Part shown: positions 16,624 to 25,397 of the stretch, piece by piece | Layout: each line of letters begins with the position of its first letter | Position numbering within the stretch: position 1 is the first letter of the stretch | Origin: Thermococcus sp. | GTDB taxonomy: Archaea; Methanobacteriota_B; Thermococci; Thermococcales; Thermococcaceae | DNA length: 64,000 nucleotides | Assembly: GCF_027023865.1 (NCBI RefSeq) | Contig: NZ_JALVUC010000008.1 | Span: forward strand, 1 to 64,000 | Direction: 5' to 3' | Notes under the pieces: model-generated | Database searches by the model: none | Told to the model about the DNA's origin: nothing | Seen by the model: only the letters and a program-made list of their open reading frames with translations | Made by a program: the position numbers and the translations under genes

Positions 16624-19047
16624 ATGAGTGAATACAAGTTTGTAAAGTGGTTTGAGGAGCTTGGGAAGGAGGATGTTCCCCTCGTTGGTGGAAAAGGCGC
16701 CAACCTTGGCGAGCTTACCAACGCGGGAATACCCGTCCCTCCCGGGTTCTGCGTTACGGCTGAGGCCTACAAGTACTTCGTCAACAATGTTAAGGTCAGC
16801 AAGAACGACATCGAGAGGATAATGAGTGAAAAGGCCAAGAGCGGCGTTCTCGCCGATGTTCTTGCGGCCGCCCCGGAGGAGGCCAGACCCCTCCAAGACT
16901 GGATTATGGACATTGTGAGCAGGACCAACGTCGATGACAGCAGGGAGCTTCTCGACAATACCGCCCTCATAAGGGAGCTTATAGACAGCATGCCCATGCC
17001 CAAGGAGATAGCCGACGAGGTTCTTGACGCATATCACAAGCTCAGCCAAAGGTTTGGTAAGGATGCAGTTTACGTCGCCGTTCGCTCCTCTGCAACCGCT
17101 GAGGACCTTCCGGAGGCGAGCTTCGCCGGTCAGCAGGAGACCTACCTGGATGTCTATGGCGATGAAGACCTCCTTGAGAACGTCAGAATGTGCTGGGCAT
17201 CACTCTGGACCGCCCGCGCTACGTTCTACAGGGCAAAGCAGGGCTTCGACCACAGGAGGGTTTACCTCTCAGCGGTCGTCCAGAAGATGGTCAACAGCGA
17301 GACCAGCGGCGTCATGTTCACCGCCAACCCGGTCACCAACGACAGGAACGAGATAATGATCAACGGTGCTTGGGGGCTCGGTGAGGCCGTCGTCAGCGGT
17401 GCCGTTTCACCCGACGAGTACATAGTCGAGAAGGGCACTTGGAAGATAAAGGAGAAGTACATCGCCGAGAAGGAGGTCATGTACGTCCGCAACCCCGAGA
17501 CCGGTAAGGGAACCGTTCTCGTCAAGGTCGTCGACTTCCTCGGCCCGGAGTACGTCAAAAAGCAGGTTCTCACCGAGGAACAGATTATTGAGGTCGCCCA
17601 GATGGGCGCCAAGATAGAGGCACACTACCAGTACCCGCAGGACATCGAGTGGGCCTACGACAAGGACGACGGCAAGCTCTACATCGTCCAGTCCAGGCCG
17701 ATAACCACCCTCAAGGAGGTCAAGACAGAGGAAGCTGAAGAGGTCACCGAGGAGATGGAGGTCGTCCTCAAGGGTCTCGGAGCTTCCCCGGGTGTCGGTG
17801 CCGGTAAGGTCGTCATAATCCTCGACGTCAACGACATTGACAAGGTCAAGGAGGGCGACGTCCTCGTCACCACCATGACCAACCCGGACATGGTTCCAGC
17901 CATGAAGAGAGCCTCCGCTATCGTTACCGACGAGGGCGGAAGGACCTGCCACGCGGCCATAGTCGGAAGAGAGCTCGGCATCCCAACCGTCGTTGGTACC
18001 AAGGAAGCCACCAAGAAGCTTAAGGATGGCATGCTCATCACCGTTGACGGAACCAGGGGTGTCGTCTACAAGGGCGTAGTTAAGAGCCTCGTTAAGGAGG
18101 AAAAGGAGAAGGCAGAGAGCAGGGTCGTCGTTGCCGGCGCGCCACTCATCACCGCCACCGAGGTCAAGGTTAACGTCTCAATGCCTGAGGTTGCCGAGAG
18201 GGTTGCAGCCACCGGTGCCGACGGCGTTGGACTCCTGAGAGCGGAGCACATGATACTCGGCATAGGCGCCCACCCGGTCAAGTTCATCAAGGAGGGTAGG
18301 GAGGAGGAACTCGTCAACAAGCTCGTCGAGGGTATCAGGAAGGTCGTCGAGGCCTTCTACCCGAGGCGCGTCTGGTACAGGACGCTTGATGCCCCGACCA
18401 ACGAGTTCCGCGAGCTCCCGGGCGGAGAGGACGAGCCGATCGAGAGGAACCCGATGCTCGGATGGCGCGGGATAAGGAGAGGCCTCGACCAGCCGGAGAT
18501 TCTCAAGGCCGAGTTCAAGGCCATCAAGAGGCTCGTCGACGAGGGCTACGACAACATAGGCGTCATGCTCCCGCTCGTCAGCCACCCGGAGCAGATAAGG
18601 ACCGCCAAGGAGATTGCCCTCTCAGTCGGCCTCGTCCCGCACAAGGACGTTGAGTGGGGCGTCATGGTCGAGACCCCAGCAAGTGCCCTCATCATTGAAG
18701 ACCTCATCAAAGAGGGCCTTGACTTCATCAGCTTCGGAACCAACGACCTCACCCAGTACACCCTCGCCATAGACAGGGACAACGAGCGCGTCTTCAAGCT
18801 CTACGACGAGAAGCACCCGGCAGTGCTCAAGCTCATCGAGAACGTCATCAAGACCTGCAAGAAGTACGGCGTCGAGACCAGCATCTGCGGCCAGGCCGGA
18901 AGCGACCCGAAGATGGTCAGGAAGCTCGTCAGGATGGGCATCGACAGCGTTTCGGCGAACCCAGATGCCGTCGAGCTTATCAGGAAGACCGTCGCCAGGG
19001 AAGAGGCCAGGGTCAGGCTCGAAGCTGCAAGGAAAGCCCTTGAGTGA
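16624..19047 (+). CDS. ppsA: Phosphoenolpyruvate synthase
   Basis: This 807-residue protein is full length for PEP synthase (pyruvate, water dikinase). An N-terminal ATP-grasp domain (GGKGANLGELTNAGIPVPPG near residue 20, and RSSATAEDLPEASFAGQQ) is followed by the swivelling phosphohistidine domain with His443 (GGRTCHAAIVGRELG) and a C-terminal TIM-barrel PEP/pyruvate-binding domain with Cys755 (SICGQAGS). The enzyme interconverts pyruvate plus ATP with PEP plus AMP and phosphate. In Thermococcus kodakarensis the homolog is reported to be needed for glycolysis as well as gluconeogenesis. It is a single-gene unit. Codon use is strongly biased to C-ending codons, as expected for a highly expressed gene. 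Confidence 0.96.
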   Translation: MSEYKFVKWFEELGKEDVPLVGGKGANLGELTNAGIPVPPGFCVTAEAYKYFVNNVKVSKNDIERIMSEKAKSGVLADVLAAAPEEARPLQDWIMDIVSRTNVDDSRELLDNTALIRELIDSMPMPKEIADEVLDAYHKLSQRFGKDAVYVAVRSSATAEDLPEASFAGQQETYLDVYGDEDLLENVRMCWASLWTARATFYRAKQGFDHRRVYLSAVVQKMVNSETSGVMFTANPVTNDRNEIMINGAWGLGEAVVSGAVSPDEYIVEKGTWKIKEKYIAEKEVMYVRNPETGKGTVLVKVVDFLGPEYVKKQVLTEEQIIEVAQMGAKIEAHYQYPQDIEWAYDKDDGKLYIVQSRPITTLKEVKTEEAEEVTEEMEVVLKGLGASPGVGAGKVVIILDVNDIDKVKEGDVLVTTMTNPDMVPAMKRASAIVTDEGGRTCHAAIVGRELGIPTVVGTKEATKKLKDGMLITVDGTRGVVYKGVVKSLVKEEKEKAESRVVVAGAPLITATEVKVNVSMPEVAERVAATGADGVGLLRAEHMILGIGAHPVKFIKEGREEELVNKLVEGIRKVVEAFYPRRVWYRTLDAPTNEFRELPGGEDEPIERNPMLGWRGIRRGLDQPEILKAEFKAIKRLVDEGYDNIGVMLPLVSHPEQIRTAKEIALSVGLVPHKDVEWGVMVETPASALIIEDLIKEGLDFISFGTNDLTQYTLAIDRDNERVFKLYDEKHPAVLKLIENVIKTCKKYGVETSICGQAGSDPKMVRKLVRMGIDSVSANPDAVELIRKTVAREEARVRLEAARKALE

Positions 19048-19066
19048 GGGTTTTCCCTCTTTTCTA
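19048..19066 (+). terminator. Possible oligo-T terminator after ppsA
   Basis: A pyrimidine-rich GGTTTTCCCTCTTTTCT directly follows the stop codon. Archaeal RNA polymerase stops at short T-runs without needing a hairpin. There is no stem here. Confidence 0.35.
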
Positions 19067-19125
19067 CTTCGTTTCCTTCGTTTAGGAGATACTACTTTTC
19101 AGAGCTGGCCCTTTTATCCACCCTA

Positions 19126-19160
19126 AAGTTTTTATACCAACGTTTCGATTGCTATCGTAA
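19126..19160 (+). promoter_or_regulatory. Promoter of the first MATE gene, near-leaderless
   Basis: AAAGTTTTTATACC (19123-19137) places a TATA element about 28 bases before the ATG at 19160, and no ribosome binding site precedes the start. The transcript is therefore probably leaderless. The second MATE gene shows the same arrangement (TTTTATAACAGCG at 20579-20591). Confidence 0.5.
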
Positions 19161-20575
19161 TGAACGGTGAGAAAGTTGAGGCGATGCGCGAGCAGATAGT
19201 GAGCGGCCCCATTGTTAAAACGCTCATCCTGTTAGCCTACCCTCTAATCATCAACAGGCTCGTTCAGGTTCTATACAATCTCACCGACACATTCTGGCTG
19301 GGCAAGCTCGGCATGGAACAGCTGGCCGCACCGGGGACCGCCTGGCCCCTCGTCTGGTTCTTCATGAGCATAGGTATGGGGTTTGCCATGGCGGGCTTCG
19401 CCTTCGTGAGCCAGTACATCGGGGCAAGGAAATATGAGAGAGCCAACCGTGCGGCAGGGGCGCTCTACTCGCTCATGATGCTCTTTGCGATAGGCGTCGG
19501 GCTTTTCGGGGTCATCTCGGCGCCTTATCTCTTGGCCTTCATGAACGTGAGCAACACCGTTTATCCCTACGCCCTCAGCTACACGAGGGTTATCTTTGCC
19601 GGGATTCCTTTCTCATTCACGCTCTTCGCCTTTAACTTCCTCCTTAGGGCCATAGGGGACACAAAAACTCCTGTTAAGATAAACGTCGGTACGGTTCTCC
19701 TCAATCTTGTTCTAGACCCCCTTTTCATCTTCGGTTTGGGCCCCTTTCCGAGGCTCGGGGTTACTGGAGCGGCCGTTGCAACGATGCTCTCGAACAGCAT
19801 CGGCTCGATTATCGGTGGCTATCTCCTGTTTAAAGGCAGGGTAGGGATCCATCTAGACCTCGAGACCCTAAAACCGGACAGGCACTTCTACGGCAAGATT
19901 TTCAGGGTTGGAATCCCGTCGAGCGTTGGCTCTTCAACCACGGCCCTTGGTTTCATTATTCTAGCGAGGATAATCTTCACACTAGGCGGGGAGTTCGGGA
20001 ACGCGGCCGTTGCCTTCGCGACGTACAGCATAACCAACAGGCTCACCAACTTCATGTTCGCCTTCTCCGATGGCATAAGCATGGCAATGGGAACCATGGT
20101 CGGCCAGACAATCGGCGCGAAGCTCTATGAGAGGGCCAAGGTCATAGCGGAGAGAACTATGGCAATAAACTTCGCGATACTCGGTGCCGGAACGCTCATA
20201 TTCATCCTCTTCCGCGTTCCTATCTTCAGGTTCTTTATCAACAATCAGGCGATAATAGCCGAGAGCTCCAAGGTTGTCAAGTACTTCGCGGCTTCGCTGC
20301 CCTTCTTCGGAATCTTTGATGCCGTAAACAGCACCTTCCAGAGCGCAGGCCACACCAAGAAGAGCATGACCCTCGGGATAATCCGCCTGTGGGGAATAAG
20401 GCTACCCCTGAGCTACGGGCTGGGGGTTTTCATGAGGGACACCGCAGGAATATGGCTTGGTATGGGACTGAGCAATTTCCTCGGGGCAGTGATAGCGCTC
20501 GCATGGTTCCTCCGCGGGAGCTGGATGAAAAGGATCATCGAGGAAAGGAGGAGCGATGAAGGAACCAGCACATAA
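19160..20575 (+). CDS. MATE family multidrug/Na+ efflux transporter (first of a pair)
   Basis: This 471-residue protein has twelve predicted membrane helices. Family features are LIINRLVQVLYNLTDTFWLG near the start and the repeat of that pattern in the second half, as in NorM/DinF-type MATE exporters, which expel cationic compounds in exchange for sodium or protons. The N-terminal section MREQIVSGPIVKTLILLAYP is near-identical in layout to that of the following gene, as is the C-terminal GMGLSNFLGAVIALAWFL, so the two arose by tandem duplication. The ATG at 19160 is probably used without a leader. Substrate is unknown. Confidence 0.88.
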   Translation: MNGEKVEAMREQIVSGPIVKTLILLAYPLIINRLVQVLYNLTDTFWLGKLGMEQLAAPGTAWPLVWFFMSIGMGFAMAGFAFVSQYIGARKYERANRAAGALYSLMMLFAIGVGLFGVISAPYLLAFMNVSNTVYPYALSYTRVIFAGIPFSFTLFAFNFLLRAIGDTKTPVKINVGTVLLNLVLDPLFIFGLGPFPRLGVTGAAVATMLSNSIGSIIGGYLLFKGRVGIHLDLETLKPDRHFYGKIFRVGIPSSVGSSTTALGFIILARIIFTLGGEFGNAAVAFATYSITNRLTNFMFAFSDGISMAMGTMVGQTIGAKLYERAKVIAERTMAINFAILGAGTLIFILFRVPIFRFFINNQAIIAESSKVVKYFAASLPFFGIFDAVNSTFQSAGHTKKSMTLGIIRLWGIRLPLSYGLGVFMRDTAGIWLGMGLSNFLGAVIALAWFLRGSWMKRIIEERRSDEGTST

Positions 20576-20608
20576 ATCTTTTATAACAGCGTTTAGATTG
20601 GGGTCTGA

Positions 20609-22036
20609 TTGAAAATGGGCGGTGAGAAAATCAGGAGAATGCGCGAGGAGATACTCAACGGCCCCATAGAGAGAACCCTCTTAACCCTCGCAGGCCCGCT
20701 AATCGTCAACAACCTTGTTCAGGTGGTATACAACATAACCGACACTTTCTGGTTGGGTAAACTCGGAAGGGAAGCGTTGTCGGCTCCGGGAACGGTGTGG
20801 CCGATAATAGGCACACTCATGGCCCTTGGTATGGGATTCGTAACAGCGGGCTTCGCCTTCGTCGGCCAGTACATAGGAGCAGAGCGCTATGAAAAGGCAA
20901 ACCGCTCCGCTGGGGCGCTCTACTCGCTCATGATGCTCTTTGCGGTGGCTACCACCGTCGTGGCCCTTCTCATCCTGCCATACGCACTCCACTTCATGCG
21001 CATCAGCACCAACGTCTACCCCTACTCCTACACCTACGCCACGGTGGTGTTCTTTGGTCTCCCGTTTTCCTTCGCGTTCATGGCCTTCTCCGCGTTAATG
21101 AGGGCAACGGGGGATACCAAGACCCCCGTTAAGATAACCCTAATCACGGTTATGGTTAACATAATCCTCGATCCTCTTCTCATCTTCGGCTGGTTGGGCT
21201 TTCCAAGGATGGGCGTCGCTGGGGCGGCCCTCGCCACCGTTATCTCGAATGTTATAGGGGCCACCATAGGCTTCTACCTGATGTTCAGTGGGAAGGTTGG
21301 AATCCACTTGACGCGGGAGACTCTAAAACCTGACTGGGAGTTCTACGGTAGAATCTTCCGTGTTGGCCTTCCATCAAGCGTTGGCCAGTCCGCCAACAGC
21401 TTCGGCTTCATCATCCTCACGAGGATTATCTTCGGCTTTGGAGACGTCACCTACGCCGCTTATATCATCACCACGCGCCTCGTGAACTTTTTGACGAGCA
21501 TCTCGCGCGGTATAAGCATGGCGATGGGAACGATGATAGCCCAGAACGTCGGGGCCGAGAACTATGAGAGGGCCGGAAGGATAGCACGGCGTACGATGCT
21601 CATAAACTTCACGATAGCAAGCCTCGCCGTTCTGATCATAGCGATTCTCCGCGTGCCCATCTTCAGGGTCTTCTTAGACGACCCGAGGGTCATAGCGGAG
21701 AGTAAAATCGTCCTTGATTATTTCCTCGTCTCGGTGCCCTTCTTCAACGGCATCTTCATCGTCGTGAACAGAACCTTCAGCTCTGCGGGACACACGAAGA
21801 AGCGCATGATCCTAGGCATAATCCGCCTCTGGGGGCTGAGGATACCTCTGAGCTACGCTTTCGGCTATGTTGGGGCTGTAACCCTCTTGGGCGTTACGAT
21901 ACCACTAGCTAGCCTCTTCGACTTCACCAGTAAGGGGGTCTTCTTCGGTATGGGGCTGAGCAATTTCCTTGGGGCAGTGATAGCGCTCGCATGGTTCCTC
22001 CATGGGAACTGGAGGAAACGCATCATAGACGAGTGA
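20609..22036 (+). CDS. MATE family multidrug/Na+ efflux transporter (second of a pair)
   Basis: This 475-residue paralog of the preceding gene shares the opening MREEILNGPIERTLLTLAGP, the VYNITDTFWLGKLG motif and the ending GMGLSNFLGAVIALAWFL. It has about ten extra residues in a loop near the C-terminus (TIPLASLFDFTSKGVFFG). The frame opens with TTG at 20609 and an ATG follows at 20615; either could be the start, and no ribosome binding site decides. It has its own TATA element within the 33 bases after the first gene, so the pair need not be one transcript. Confidence 0.88.
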   Translation: MKMGGEKIRRMREEILNGPIERTLLTLAGPLIVNNLVQVVYNITDTFWLGKLGREALSAPGTVWPIIGTLMALGMGFVTAGFAFVGQYIGAERYEKANRSAGALYSLMMLFAVATTVVALLILPYALHFMRISTNVYPYSYTYATVVFFGLPFSFAFMAFSALMRATGDTKTPVKITLITVMVNIILDPLLIFGWLGFPRMGVAGAALATVISNVIGATIGFYLMFSGKVGIHLTRETLKPDWEFYGRIFRVGLPSSVGQSANSFGFIILTRIIFGFGDVTYAAYIITTRLVNFLTSISRGISMAMGTMIAQNVGAENYERAGRIARRTMLINFTIASLAVLIIAILRVPIFRVFLDDPRVIAESKIVLDYFLVSVPFFNGIFIVVNRTFSSAGHTKKRMILGIIRLWGLRIPLSYAFGYVGAVTLLGVTIPLASLFDFTSKGVFFGMGLSNFLGAVIALAWFLHGNWRKRIIDE

Positions 22037-22243
22037 TTCCTCTAACGGGCCCTGTTCCTGCGTTCTTCACGCCCCATCCTCTCTGTGCTTTTCTTTGGAA
22101 CATACCCGGGAAAGACTTTCTACAAGACTGAACAGTTTTGGGGAACCGTTGATGGTCGTACAATCATTCCAAAGCACCCCTCTGGGGCACTCATATATTC
22201 TGCAAGGTGAAAAAGACAGTAGGGGGAAGGAAACGCCTTAATT
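22037..22243. other. Intergenic stretch without a supported gene
   Basis: About 200 bases between the MATE gene and the histone promoter. I see no reading frame with a ribosome binding site and no strong stem; the sequence contains a short CCCCTCTGGGG palindrome near 22179-22189. Confidence 0.4.
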
Positions 22244-22311
22244 TACCGAAAGGTTTATATATCTTTGTTTCCTAAAAGGAAACCGAAGAACCCTTTGAGG
22301 AGGTGTTATGA
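22244..22311 (+). promoter_or_regulatory. Histone gene promoter
   Basis: TACCGAAAG (22244-22252) is a strong BRE, followed directly by TTTATATATC as TATA element, and AGGAGGTG about 15 bases before the start is the ribosome binding site. The same TACCGAAAG precedes both TATA boxes in the divergent promoter at 60970-61048, so it is a favoured BRE in this genome. Confidence 0.65.
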
Positions 22312-22515
22312 ATGGCTGAGTTGCCGATTGCCCCGATTGACAGGCTTATAAGGAAGGCTGGTGCCGAGAGAGTCAGCGAGGACGCCGCCAAGGTTCTCGC
22401 CGAGCACCTGGAGGAGTATGCCATCGAGCTTGCCCGGAAGTCCAACGAGTTCGCCAGGCACGCTGGCAGGAAGACCGTCAAGGCCGAGGACATAAAACTC
22501 GCCATCAAGGCCTGA
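22312..22515 (+). CDS. Archaeal histone (HMf type)
   Basis: This 67-residue protein is a single histone fold: helix 1 ([14 protein letters not shown]), loop 1 with Arg20 (AERVSEDA), the long helix 2 ([20 protein letters not shown]), loop 2 with Arg53-Lys54-Thr55 ([11 protein letters not shown]) and helix 3. It binds and wraps DNA as a dimer and as longer stacks. Length and sequence are standard for Thermococcales, which carry two copies. By memory, the neighbourhood (histone, phosphodiesterase, TFB, GAR1) is that of the T. kodakarensis HTkB locus, so this is probably the hpkB-type gene. AGGAGGTG precedes the ATG. Confidence 0.95.
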   Translation: MAELPIAPIDRLIRKAGAERVSEDAAKVLAEHLEEYAIELARKSNEFARHAGRKTVKAEDIKLAIKA

Positions 22516-22589
22516 GGGTCTTCTTGGCTGCTTTCTCCTTCATTTCCACAATTTTCCACTGACCTGTCGGGATGATGGATCGCTTTTGG

Positions 22590-23084
22590 TTACCAGAAGG
22601 TTATCCTCTCAACCCTGATGTTCTCATTATCAACATGGAGGAATGCAAAGCCGGGGGAGTCCATCCTCGGGAAGGTGGGAGAACCGGGGTTTAGAAGGAA
22701 AACACGGTCTCCATGGAGGGAGTATGTATCGTGATAAAAGCGGTGAGTATGACCAAAGATTAGGACGTCAACGCCCATGTCGAGGGCCTTGAGCGTTAGA
22801 AACTGGGCGTTGAGTGAGAGGAACTGGTGCCCGTGGAGCAGGCCAATCCTAACGTCCTCAACGTCTAGAATCCTCTCCTTAGGGAGATGCAGGTGGTCAG
22901 CGTTGCCCCTAACGGCAATTGTAGGGGCTATCGAATCAAGCCGCTCAAGAAGCTCAGCCGAGGTAACGTCCCCCACGTGGAGTATCAAGCAGGGCTTTCG
23001 TTTCTCAAGCTCTTTCAAAAGGAGTGAAGGGAGGTTGCCAGTCCTATCGCCGTGATGGGTGTCGCTTGTCACCGCTACCAGCAA
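22590..23084 (-). CDS. YfcE/MJ0936-type metallophosphoesterase
   Basis: This 164-residue protein has the five calcineurin-like metal motifs: SDTHHGD at residues 7-13, HVGDV, RGNADH, HGHQ and FGHTH. It closely fits the YfcE/MJ0936 family, small manganese- or nickel-dependent phosphodiesterases with unclear natural substrate. The apparent start is TTG at 23084, five bases after a GAGGGA ribosome site that overlaps the stop of the TFB gene, so the two are translationally linked. It is the last gene of the GAR1-TFB operon on the minus strand. Confidence 0.85.
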   Translation of the reverse strand: MLVAVTSDTHHGDRTGNLPSLLLKELEKRKPCLILHVGDVTSAELLERLDSIAPTIAVRGNADHLHLPKERILDVEDVRIGLLHGHQFLSLNAQFLTLKALDMGVDVLIFGHTHRFYHDTYSLHGDRVFLLNPGSPTFPRMDSPGFAFLHVDNENIRVERITFW

Positions 23085-23093
23085 GGGGATCCC

Positions 23094-24005
23094 TCATATC
23101 GGGACATTTATGCCGAGCTTCTCAACGAGCTCTTTGTACCTGTTCCTGACCGTCACCTCGGTGACGTGCGCAACCTCCGCAACCTCTCGTTGGGTCTTCT
23201 TCTCACCCTCAAGTAGTGATGCAACGTAGAGAGCGGCCGCGGCGAGACCAGTTGGCCCCTTCCCACTCGTTATCCCCTTCTCTATGGCCTCCCTAAGTAT
23301 CTCCTTCGCCTTCTTCTTGGTCCTGGCACTGACGTTAAGTGCATCGCCAAAGCGGTCAACGTACTCAATCGGACTTGTCGGGCGAAGGTTGAGGCTCAGC
23401 CCCCGAGCCATAAAGCGGTAGCTCCTCCCTATTTCCTTTTTGGAGACCTTGGAAACAGCGGCAATCTCATCAAGAGTCCTTGGGATTCCCTCCATCCTAC
23501 AAGCGGCGTAGAGGGCCGCAGACACCATACCCTCAATCGACCTGCCACGGATGAGCTTTTTCATGACCGCCTTCCTGTAGAGTGAAGCGGCCGCCTCTTT
23601 AACCCTACGCGGGAGGCGCATTTGGGCCGCCATCCTATCAAGTTCACTCAACGCAAAGGCAAGGTTACGCTCGGCGGCGTCGTTTATGCGCATTCTGCGC
23701 TGCCACATCCTTAAACGTCTGATCTTGCTCCGGTACATCCCACTGATCTGGTTACCGTGGATGTCTTTATCGCGCCAGTCTATATCAGTGGAGAGGCCTT
23801 TATCGTGGATCATCAGTGTCATGGGCGCACCGGTTCTGGCGCGCTTGGCCCTCTGGTCTGGGTCGAAGGCACGCCACTCAGGGCCTTCATCAACAACATT
23901 CTCCTCAAGAACGTAGCCACACTTGGCACAGACGATTTCGCCCCTCCTCGGATCGTAGATAAACTCGGTAGAGCCGCAAATCGGACATACCCTCTTGCCA
24001 GTCAA
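23094..24005 (-). CDS. Transcription initiation factor TFB
   Basis: This 303-residue TFIIB homolog has an N-terminal zinc ribbon (Cys7, Cys10, Cys26, Cys29), a B-reader/linker ([21 protein letters not shown], intact) and two cyclin-like repeats (about residues 105-195 and 205-300). The last contains the BRE-recognition helix [23 protein letters not shown] bridges TBP-bound promoter DNA and RNA polymerase. Thermococcales carry two TFBs; by memory of the T. kodakarensis gene order next to the histone gene this corresponds to TFB2. The start appears to be TTG at 24005, with GGGGTGAAAG upstream; that ribosome site overlaps the stop of GAR1, six bases away. Confidence 0.92.
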   Translation of the reverse strand: MTGKRVCPICGSTEFIYDPRRGEIVCAKCGYVLEENVVDEGPEWRAFDPDQRAKRARTGAPMTLMIHDKGLSTDIDWRDKDIHGNQISGMYRSKIRRLRMWQRRMRINDAAERNLAFALSELDRMAAQMRLPRRVKEAAASLYRKAVMKKLIRGRSIEGMVSAALYAACRMEGIPRTLDEIAAVSKVSKKEIGRSYRFMARGLSLNLRPTSPIEYVDRFGDALNVSARTKKKAKEILREAIEKGITSGKGPTGLAAAALYVASLLEGEKKTQREVAEVAHVTEVTVRNRYKELVEKLGINVPI

Positions 24006-24011
24006 AAACTT

Positions 24012-24350
24012 TCACCCCCTTTTTCTGGGGGCAGGGCGTTCCGCCTTCCCGCCCTTAAAGCGCTTCTCCCCGGACATGTCGGGCCGTTTAGACCTGGCCT
24101 TCTTAGATCTTGAATTCTTCTTCCGTGAGGAGTCTACATAGAGCAGTGCACCAATGTAGCCTTCAGGATTTCTGACCCTTGGTTTAACCGCCACGTACGG
24201 CTTATTCACTGGTCCAAAAACGTCCTTAACAGTTCCCACGAGGGTAAGCCCCTTATCTACCACGGGCGAATTGAGTGAAGGAACCCAGTCGGACCTAAGG
24301 ATAAGGAAACCCTGCTTCGCGTAGTGAGAAACTTTGCCAAGGCGCCTCAT
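24012..24350 (-). CDS. H/ACA RNP protein GAR1
   Basis: This 112-residue protein has the GAR1 beta-barrel core (MRRLGKVSHYAKQGFLILRS, GTVKDVFGPVNKPYVAVK) and a basic lysine/arginine-rich tail from about residue 82. GAR1 works with Cbf5, Nop10 and L7Ae in RNA-guided pseudouridylation. The frame is open to 24371, but the ATG at 24350 follows GGGGTGGGG and starts the conserved core. It is the first gene of the operon with TFB and the phosphodiesterase. The GAR1-TFB arrangement is conserved in Thermococcales. Confidence 0.85.
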   Translation of the reverse strand: MRRLGKVSHYAKQGFLILRSDWVPSLNSPVVDKGLTLVGTVKDVFGPVNKPYVAVKPRVRNPEGYIGALLYVDSSRKKNSRSKKARSKRPDMSGEKRFKGGKAERPAPRKRG

Positions 24351-24470
24351 AGCCCCACCCCAAAAGGACATATCCTTTTAAGCTTTTCGCTTTGGCCTTT
24401 ATAAAGTTTTCGGAGATTTTCCAAAAGCTTTTTATTGAGAGGCGTATAATAGGTCAAGTTGGGGAAACTG

Positions 24471-25316
24471 ATGAAGTGCCTCGTTATAGGACATCTCACT
24501 CGGGACATAATCATCCGAGGCTCCCTCATTGAGACAAGAATCGGTGGGGGTGCCTACTATTCTGCCGCCGCCCTCTCAGATTTCTGTAACGTTGATGTCT
24601 TGACAAGCTACGGCGAAGATTTTCCGAGAGAGTGGATTAAAAACCTATGGGAAAATGGAATCAGGGTGATAGCAGTCCCCGCGGAGGGGAGCACCATCTA
24701 CAGGTTAGAATACCTCGATGCAAACAGACGCGAACTGGCCCTCCTCTCAAAGGCCGAGCCAATAAAAGAGCTTCCAGGTGGGGGATATGATATAATCATT
24801 TTAAATCCTGTGGCAGGAGAAATAGGGATAGAAACGGTTAAAGCCGCAAGGGAAAGTGGAACGCTGGTCGCGGCCGATGTTCAGGGCTTCATCAGACAAC
24901 ACACCCTTGGAAAGGTGAGAGTAAAAGGAGTCCCATTTGAGGTATTCAAGGGCATCCACGTCCTCCACGCCGACGTCTCCGAGATCAAACACGTCAACGA
25001 TCTCGACCCGGCTGGGGTGGGGGTGCTCCTCATCTCCAATGGTGAAGAAAGGGGAACAGTGTACAGAAAGGGAAGGGAGTACAGGTACAGACCCGCAACC
25101 GTTCAGGTGGGAGAGACCACTGGAGCAGGGGATGTTTTTCTCGCGACCTTCACTTACTTTCACCATGAATACCCCTTCGTCCAGGCTCTTAAGAGGGCCG
25201 GAGCACTTACGGCGCTGTTCCTGAAGTACAGACACTTCGATTTTTCAGGGGAAGAGATAAACAAGATGGCAATGAGAGTGTACGTAGAACCTGCCGGGGA
25301 GAGGAAAGCACTATAA
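24471..25316 (+). CDS. PfkB/ribokinase family kinase, probable myo-inositol kinase
   Basis: This 281-residue ribokinase-fold protein has the N-terminal glycine motif IGGGAYYSAAALSDF and the C-terminal anion-hole/catalytic motif TTGAGDVFLATF with Asp221. The gene order GAR1-TFB-histone beside it and the sequence fit, by memory, the T. kodakarensis gene TK2285, which was shown to phosphorylate myo-inositol. An inositol-phosphate synthase gene lies 4.4 kb downstream, which supports an inositol role. The frame opens with TTG at 24459; ATG at 24471 is the more likely start (MKCLVIGHLTRD). A TATA-like TTTTTATTG lies at about 24429-24437. The substrate assignment remains inference. Confidence 0.75.
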   Translation: MKCLVIGHLTRDIIIRGSLIETRIGGGAYYSAAALSDFCNVDVLTSYGEDFPREWIKNLWENGIRVIAVPAEGSTIYRLEYLDANRRELALLSKAEPIKELPGGGYDIIILNPVAGEIGIETVKAARESGTLVAADVQGFIRQHTLGKVRVKGVPFEVFKGIHVLHADVSEIKHVNDLDPAGVGVLLISNGEERGTVYRKGREYRYRPATVQVGETTGAGDVFLATFTYFHHEYPFVQALKRAGALTALFLKYRHFDFSGEEINKMAMRVYVEPAGERKAL

Positions 25317-25336
25317 GGGTGCCGGTGTAACAGAAA

Positions 25337-25392
25337 CACCGATGATGAAACGTCAGCACGCTGAGCCGTGATGAGGAAAAAGAACTGAGGTG
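25337..25392 (+). ncRNA. C/D box sRNA candidate
   Basis: All four boxes are present in order and spacing: box C GATGATGA (25341-25348), a 12-base guide, box D' CTGA (25361-25364), a 3-base linker, box C' GTGATGA (25368-25374), a 10-base guide and box D CTGA (25385-25388). The ends CACC (25337-25340) and GGTG (25389-25392) pair as the terminal stem of the kink-turn. This is the canonical dimension of archaeal guide RNAs that direct 2'-O-methylation with L7Ae, Nop5 and fibrillarin; the last two are encoded at 57519-59518. The 3' stem arm coincides with the GGTG ribosome binding site of the following Nudix gene. Confidence 0.75.
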
Positions 25393-25397
25393 ATAGC

